From Brasenia schreberi (Eukaryota > Streptophyta > Magnoliopsida > Nymphaeales > Cabombaceae), in NCBI GenBank assembly GCA_036023115.1, contig JAYKKT010000073.1:14853001-14917000 (forward strand): a stretch of DNA of 64,000 nucleotides. Reading direction: 5' to 3'. Under the pieces are notes generated by a model. That model did no database searches. It worked only from the letters and a program-made list of their open reading frames with translations, and was not told the DNA's origin. Both the position numbers and the translations under genes were made by a program. Below, piece by piece: positions 60,751 to 64,000 of this stretch; the first letter of the stretch is position 1, and every line of letters begins with the position of its first letter.

Positions 60751-63700
60751 TTATATATATGTGGTTAGCCTGAATACTTGATTGACCTCCCTTCCTCCAA
60801 CATTTTTCTTTTCTCCTCACTTGTTGCAGTTGATGCTAATGAAAAGAGGTGGCGAGATAATTTATGCTGGTCCACTAGGAAGGCACTCAAGTAGTGTTAT
60901 CGAGTACTTTGAGGTATGGTCTCAAATATAGATATATTAGCAAATTATACGATTGCATGAATGAAATGCTTCCCTTGACTTCACCCACAGATGTTTGATT
61001 GAATTTTCACTACTTAAGTCTCTGCTCCGTTGAATCTTTATATTTGATGGATCCGAATCAGGATATGTGTATCAACTGAAGATAATTGAAGGTCCCATAA
61101 AATATTTTTGGCTTTCTGATGCTTTTGTGCCCTGAATATGGTCCAATATGTAATGCATTACCGCAGCCTGTTTATAGGAACTGTTCATGCTGCACCAGAG
61201 TAGCACCTTGCCTTGCCCGTAGCAAACTAGGCAGGGTGCCCCAGTCCTTAACCAGGTAACATGGCATGACCACAACATGACTTTCACATCTACTAGGGGC
61301 CTATTTTCACTCCATTTATCATGTGGCAATGCAGTGAGATATCTCTAGAGTAATTTATCTCAATCAGACACAATAGAACCATTCTTGATGATTCCCTCCA
61401 AACTCAGTTTGGATTTATTGGCTCTGGAGCATTCCCAATAGATATTCAAGTTACCATTTCAGATAATACTAAGGTATTGCTCATAAGAGAAAGTTCATGA
61501 CATCACTACATCATTACAATGGAGCTGTAAACTGGTGCTTTTAAATGTGGCATTCTCAATTAGAAAATTGAGGATATTCTTTTGCATGACATGGATTGAT
61601 AATAGAAACATGTACAGACCTGATTAAAACAGGGACATGGATCTGCAGGGGATTTCTGGACTTCCAAAGATCAAAGATAATTACAATCCAGCAACTTGGA
61701 TGCTAGAAGTTACTTCTACATCAAAGGAAAGTCAGCTTAATGTAGATTTTGCTCAACTTTACAAAGAATCTTGTCTCTTTCAGTAAGTAATGTAAACAAT
61801 CATTTACTTGGAACTTGTCACTGAAACCTTCTTGTTCCAAACCCCGAGCATCTCACTTGTTTGGATGTTACTACTCATGAAATTCAGTTTCCTGCCCTAT
61901 TTCTAAAGCATTAAGACGATTTATAAACTGAAGCATCTAAATTTTCTTTCAATATCCAGCATCCTATAGCTCTTAAATCCTTGAAGTTATTTTCCTTTCT
62001 GCCAGGAAGAATAAGGAACTGGTGAAACAATTAAGCACACCACCTCCTGGTGCTCACAACTTGAACTTCACAACTACATACCCGCAAAATTGGTGGGGAC
62101 AGTTTTCAGCATGCCTGTGGAAGCAGTACCTATCATATTGGCGGAGTCCTTCGTATAATTTAGTCCGGTTAACATTTATGACCGTCACTTCCGTGATTAT
62201 AGCTGTACTATTTTGGCAACATGGACAAAAAATGTAAGCAAGTCATAAAGGATTGCTCTTACATACTAAAAGTTAAACAATAGAAAAGTTCAATAATGAA
62301 ATACCATTTTATTTGATCAACGTATGCATCATAGGAAGCTTATATTATAACATATTTCCTCTAAAAGTTTCCACCTCTTGTCATTTTCTTCTTTTTCATG
62401 ACAGAGATACGCAGCAGAGTTTGTTCACCATATTAGGGTCAATGTACGTCGGAGTTATTTTAACAGGAATAAACAACTGCACAACAGTTCTACCCTTTGT
62501 AGCCACTGAGCGTGTTGTCTTCTATAGAGAAAAGTTTGCTGGAATGTACTCTTCCCTTGCATATGCAATTGCACAGGTAAGAAAACAAACTAATTTCTTC
62601 CCTACAGTCACTTTAGATCTTCTCTTCCTGCGCTGACCATTTTAAGATTAAAATGGAGGCCAATATAGATGTTAAGTCAGAAAAAACAGATGGTCTTGGG
62701 TAGACAAGATTGTGCTCGTGATCCACCATCTATTCTCAAAAGATGATGAAAATAGTAGCAAAATAGTTTGACTGATCGTTTTCACCACACTAGACTAAAT
62801 TTCTCATTGTGAATGCAGGTTGTGGTTGAGATTCCATATATATTCACTGAAGCAGTCATCTTTGGGATTGTTACATACCCTTCAGTGGGATATCATCGGT
62901 CAGCCTATAAGATCTTTTATTACATTTATGCGATGTTCTGTACACTCTTACACTACAACTACCTTGGGATGTTAATCGTGTCACTAACTCCAAATGCTCA
63001 AATTGCTGCCATTTTGGCATCTGTTTTCTACACGGTGCAAAGCCTTTTTGCAGGCTTCCTGATTCCTGGACCGGTAAGGAAAGTCTCTTGATGTGATAAA
63101 CATACGAATGCCTGATGCCCTATTTATGAATTAATCAAATTGAATAACATTCAGACTAACTGAAATTCTATACATTAATATAACTGATAAAGTAAGGAAG
63201 TCATTATTGCAGACCGGGTTGATTCATAATTTAAAAGAAAACTAACAAATCCTGCACTGAAGGACAACTGACAAGTTCTGCAAACAATATGACAACAGTT
63301 TTGCTTTTATGTTGTATATATCTCAATTTAAGAATCACCAGGATTGGAAATATCATCAAATTGAGGGGCATCAAAGTTAATGATTTCTACATGAAAATAA
63401 TCCATAAAAATTGATGCCTGTCAATGAAGAGCAGCAAACATTTTGCATCTCTAGCATGTTTCGCAACTCCTTTCACTTTTTCTTCTATACTGTGGCTCCT
63501 CCCAGTTAGACTGCCATTGTTGATCAAGGATACACAAGAAGGAAAAGAGAATGGATGATGAGCTAACTATATTCATTGAATTTTTATGGCTATATTCAAA
63601 GACATTGTTTTAATAAGCAGGTTAGTTTTAACCATTACAAGAAAATTGAGATTATCCAGTGTATGTGGATGAGCCTTGCTGAGCTGGTTTTTGAATAGGG

Positions 63701-64000
63701 AATATATGTACCATATTTACAGACATGATCATCGCCTTATGTGATGAATGAGTTAGCTACCACTGTAAGTTTGGTTCCATAACATCAGATCGGTTAACTT
63801 ATGCAGCAAATACCTAAGTGGTGGATTTGGTTATACTGGATCTGCCCTACAAGCTGGACACTACGAGGACTCTTTACTTCGCAGTATGGAGACATACACA
63901 AAGAGATAGAAGTATTTGGAGTGCAGAAGTCCATCAGCTCTTTCATGAAAGATTATTTTGGCTTTCAACATGACCAACTGGGTGCAGTTGGTGTTGTTCT
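37353..64000 (+). CDS. Full-size PDR-type ABC transporter (ABCG family), 24 exons in window, 3' end missing
   Basis: Exons: 37353-37717, 37832-37955, 39711-39796, 42581-42665, 42742-42901, 42991-43067, 43166-43219, 43650-43740, 51981-52282, 52450-52728, 54231-54544, 55745-55905, 56339-56442, 56526-56679, 57924-58028, 58102-58175, 58457-58789, 60261-60551, 60830-60913, 61649-61782, 62006-62233, 62405-62576, 62819-63073 and 63807->64000. Phases match at every junction, giving about 1,408 codons. Order: N-terminal ABC extension, NBD1, membrane domain 1, NBD2, membrane domain 2, the reverse (NBD first) layout of plant PDRs. Family role: ATP-driven export of hydrophobic compounds, hormones or cuticle precursors at the plasma membrane; substrate unknown. 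The N-terminus ([13 protein letters not shown]) resembles proteins annotated PDR3-like, but subfamily is uncertain. All introns are GT..AG except the one after exon 9. Intron 8 is 8.2 kb of nested transposons. No internal stop or frameshift breaks the predicted mRNA. Confidence 0.93.
37956..39710 (+). other. PDR intron 2
   Basis: 1.75-kb intron with a (TA)n-(GA)n microsatellite at 38295-38339 and a run of repeated AAAAAGCTT-type phrases near 38595-38700. No gene or clear transposon end is seen. Confidence 0.65.
41350..41676 (-). pseudogene. Retrotransposon RNase H-like (RVT_3) domain fragment
   Basis: The reading [14 protein letters not shown], then [24 protein letters not shown] and [20 protein letters not shown] follows the C-terminal part of the RNase H-like domain of plant LINE/retroelement proteins (ESDS..VI..L; I.DI..LL; REAN..AD.LAK). 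The catalytic start of the domain is absent. It is a fragment of a dead element inside a PDR intron. Confidence 0.5.
41735..41776. repeat. (CT)n-(TA)n microsatellite
   Basis: About 13 CT units run into about 8 AT units, in PDR intron 3. Confidence 0.9.
42581..52282 (+). CDS. PDR transporter exons 4-9: first nucleotide-binding domain
   Basis: Walker [10 protein letters not shown] in exon 4 (about residues 197-205). Q-loop region [20 protein letters not shown] in exon 5. Signature [14 protein letters not shown] spans the exon 8/9 junction (G|GG split codon). Walker B and D-loop [14 protein letters not shown] and the H-loop region [15 protein letters not shown] lie in exon 9. The signature has Glu where most plant PDRs have Gln (ISGGQ). 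The span includes introns, most notably intron 8 (43741-51980). Confidence 0.9.
44066..44400 (+). repeat. 5' LTR of Copia element 2, with inverted internal segment
   Basis: The first about 130 bp match 51362-51485 directly. The part at about 44197-44382 matches 51489-51646 in the opposite orientation: CTTGTATCCATGGAAAT at 44197 corresponds to ATTTCCATGGATACAAG near 51628. The TATA-like CCTATAAATCTTCCTATA is in sense orientation in the 3' LTR, so the 5' copy is the inverted one. Confidence 0.8.
44897..45140 (-). mobile_element. RTE-derived mini-element (244 bp): RTE 5' leader joined to RTE 3' end
   Basis: Flanked by a 15-bp target duplication TTGATACAAGACAAT (44882-44896 and 45141-45155). Read on the minus strand it starts with the RTE leader block (TGTAAGGGATCACC, GGCCGGTCCCAAGC, GTGTAAAACTTTGTG). 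It ends with GGAAACAAAGAATC, CTCCATCTAGTAT and a GTTGTTG tail. No endonuclease or RT sequence is present. It contains a 36-bp tandem duplication (ATTTACCATGAATTCTATAA onward). Confidence 0.85.
45176..47329 (-). mobile_element. RTE LINE, about 2.15 kb, internally deleted
   Basis: Flanked by an exact 18-bp target duplication AAACAAAATAAAGACTTT (45158-45175 and 47330-47347). On the minus strand: the leader with GGCCGGTCCCAAGC near the 5' end (47295), then an endonuclease remnant ([20 protein letters not shown]), abruptly followed by RT ([39 protein letters not shown]). The linker present in the 1482-8650 copy is deleted. The RT box reads FAYD. It ends in ATGCAGCC-like and GTTGTTGTTG sequence. 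Confidence 0.88.
48811..49384 (-). mobile_element. Solo LTR (Copia-like) containing an RTE mini-element
   Basis: Starts TGAAATGAAG and ends GTATTTTAACA, with the 5-bp target duplication CTACT at 48806-48810 and 49385-49389. On the minus strand it opens TGTTAAAATACATATATTTA. Copia-2 integrase/RT reading resumes on both sides. After removing the inserted mini-element (49046-49231 plus one 13-bp duplication) it is about 375 bp. Superfamily is inferred from the 5-bp duplication and the TG..CA ends. Confidence 0.75.
49046..49231 (+). mobile_element. RTE-derived mini-element (186 bp): RTE 5' leader joined to RTE 3' end
   Basis: Flanked by an exact 13-bp duplication AGAAGAGAGAAAA (49033-49045 and 49232-49244). 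Begins TGCTATGTAAGGGATCACCC, includes GGCCGGTCCCAAGC and CAGTGTAAAACTTTGTAAGA, then jumps to AAACAAAGAATCCATGTAGC, CCCATCTAGTATGGG and a (GTAGTT)n-like tail. No coding sequence remains. Confidence 0.87.
51362..51660 (+). repeat. 3' LTR of Copia element 2
   Basis: Contains a strong hairpin-forming sequence (CCCTCCAACAGCTAGAAATC against its inverted partner TAGCTATTTGGAGGG) and a sense TATA-like region near 51564-51580. The right boundary is approximate. Confidence 0.75.
52283..52449 (+). other. PDR intron 9 with apparent GC donor beside a (CT)n tract
   Basis: The conserved reading [19 protein letters not shown] requires exon 9 to end CTGCAAGAG at 52282 and exon 10 to begin GTAATATCT at 52450. 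The first intron bases are GCACTC, and the intron ends TTCTTCAG. There is no GT within reach that keeps the frame. Read-through would add about 45 low-complexity residues and then stop. Confidence 0.7.
52286..52313. repeat. (CT)n microsatellite at the PDR intron 9 donor
   Basis: About 14 CT units starting three bases into intron 9, followed by a short (CA)n at 52320-52338. Confidence 0.9.
52450..56679 (+). CDS. PDR transporter exons 10-14: first membrane domain
   Basis: Exon 10 carries the linker RKDQAQYW and FVYIFKSVQ, the start of the first helix. Exon 11 has hydrophobic stretches plus the conserved [20 protein letters not shown] loop. Exon 12 holds [11 protein letters not shown]. Exon 13 has [20 protein letters not shown] and exon 14 [20 protein letters not shown]. 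These are hallmark motifs of the PDR family and sit between the two NBDs. They match the PDR signature blocks after membrane domain 1. Confidence 0.9.
52729..54230 (+). other. PDR intron 10
   Basis: 1.5-kb AT-rich intron; the open stretch at 52960-53253 is Lys/Ile-rich chance coding. Nothing else is recognised. Confidence 0.65.
54545..55744 (+). other. PDR intron 11
   Basis: 1.2-kb intron; no domain is found in the minus-strand open stretch at 54876-55202. Confidence 0.65.
55906..56338 (+). other. PDR intron 12
   Basis: 433-bp intron between GFIIPK and PSMPVW codons. Nothing notable is seen; the open stretch at 55986-56267 has no domain. Confidence 0.65.
56778..57700. repeat. Diverged tandem duplication, period about 463 bp, in PDR intron 14
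   Basis: CTATTCACAGTAGCAGATAT at 56778 recurs as CTATTCAGAAGTAGCAGATT at 57241. AGAGTTTAGAAGC(T) occurs at 56871 and 57334, and CAACATTTACTAAGAAAACA occurs in both units near 57097 and 57560. The copies differ by many substitutions and small indels, so the duplication is old. Confidence 0.85.
58457..60551 (+). CDS. PDR transporter exons 17-18: second nucleotide-binding domain
   Basis: Exon 17: Walker [10 protein letters not shown] (about residues 877-885), followed by [20 protein letters not shown] and [20 protein letters not shown]. Exon 18: signature [20 protein letters not shown], Walker [21 protein letters not shown] and H-loop [16 protein letters not shown]. All key residues are conserved. 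The intron between them (58790-60260) shows no gene. Confidence 0.93.
58790..60260 (+). other. PDR intron 17
   Basis: 1.47-kb intron. The frame at 59586-59873 ([20 protein letters not shown]...) has no domain I can name. No transposon boundary was seen. Confidence 0.6.
60686..60748. repeat. (GT)n-(TA)n microsatellite in PDR intron 18
   Basis: About 7 GT units followed by about 24 AT units. Confidence 0.93.
60914..61648 (+). other. PDR intron 19
   Basis: 735-bp intron with nothing recognised; the minus-strand open stretch at 61072-61329 is considered chance. Confidence 0.6.
61649..64000 (+). CDS. PDR transporter exons 20-24: second membrane domain, incomplete
   Basis: Exon 20 carries [13 protein letters not shown]. 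Exon 21 has [20 protein letters not shown] and SVIIAVLFW. Exon 22 has [20 protein letters not shown]. Exon 23 is largely hydrophobic ([33 protein letters not shown]). Exon 24 has [20 protein letters not shown] and [12 protein letters not shown] and runs off the window. By family length about 30-40 residues remain. Confidence 0.9.
63074..63806 (+). other. PDR intron 23
   Basis: 733-bp intron between LIPGP and QIPKWW codons. No gene or transposon signal is seen. Confidence 0.65.

Overview
This is a flowering-plant nuclear genomic window. It has spliceosomal introns with GT..AG ends, AT-rich non-coding DNA, many (TA)n/(CT)n/(GA)n microsatellites and dense nested transposons, and it holds homologues of plant genes. 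The species cannot be fixed from the sequence. Several introns of 1-9 kb filled with old retrotransposons suggest a transposon-rich, perhaps woody or early-diverging, angiosperm (inference).

Three protein-coding genes are supported. (1) A PRP39-type U1 snRNP splicing factor lies on the minus strand: 12 coding exons from 18321 down to the window start, plus a 5' UTR exon near 19144-19230. (2) A single-exon, GC-rich C2-domain protein of 300 aa lies on the minus strand at 25728-26630. (3) A full-size pleiotropic-drug-resistance (PDR/ABCG) ABC transporter lies on the plus strand from 37353 past the window end. I reconstructed 24 exons by splice-site and phase matching, giving about 1,408 codons, so only the last few tens of residues are missing.

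The rest is mostly transposons with readable histories. PRP39 coding intron 11 (837-9716) holds a full-length RTE-type LINE (1482-8650, 17-bp target duplication) that was itself interrupted by a complete Ty1/Copia element (3293-7383, 5-bp duplication CTTAT). A separate non-autonomous element at 8870-9551 has 12-bp flanking repeats. A truncated LINE of the same family (19383-19713) sits about 150 bp upstream of the PRP39 transcript. The C2-PDR intergenic region holds a Mutator-like element of about 6.3 kb (28900-35218). It has long terminal inverted repeats, a decayed FAR1-like transposase and a possible zinc-finger/coiled-coil accessory gene, and it is flanked by three short relatives sharing its end motif. 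PDR intron 8 (43741-51980) holds a second Copia element into which an RTE LINE, a short RTE-derived mini-element and a solo LTR were inserted. The solo LTR contains another mini-element.

The most unusual observations are: two short elements made of only the two ends of the resident RTE LINE, each with its own target-site duplication; a segment of the Copia-2 5' LTR inverted relative to its 3' LTR; a PDR intron that appears to start with GC beside a (CT)n tract; and the Mutator-like element with its accessory reading frame and miniature relatives.
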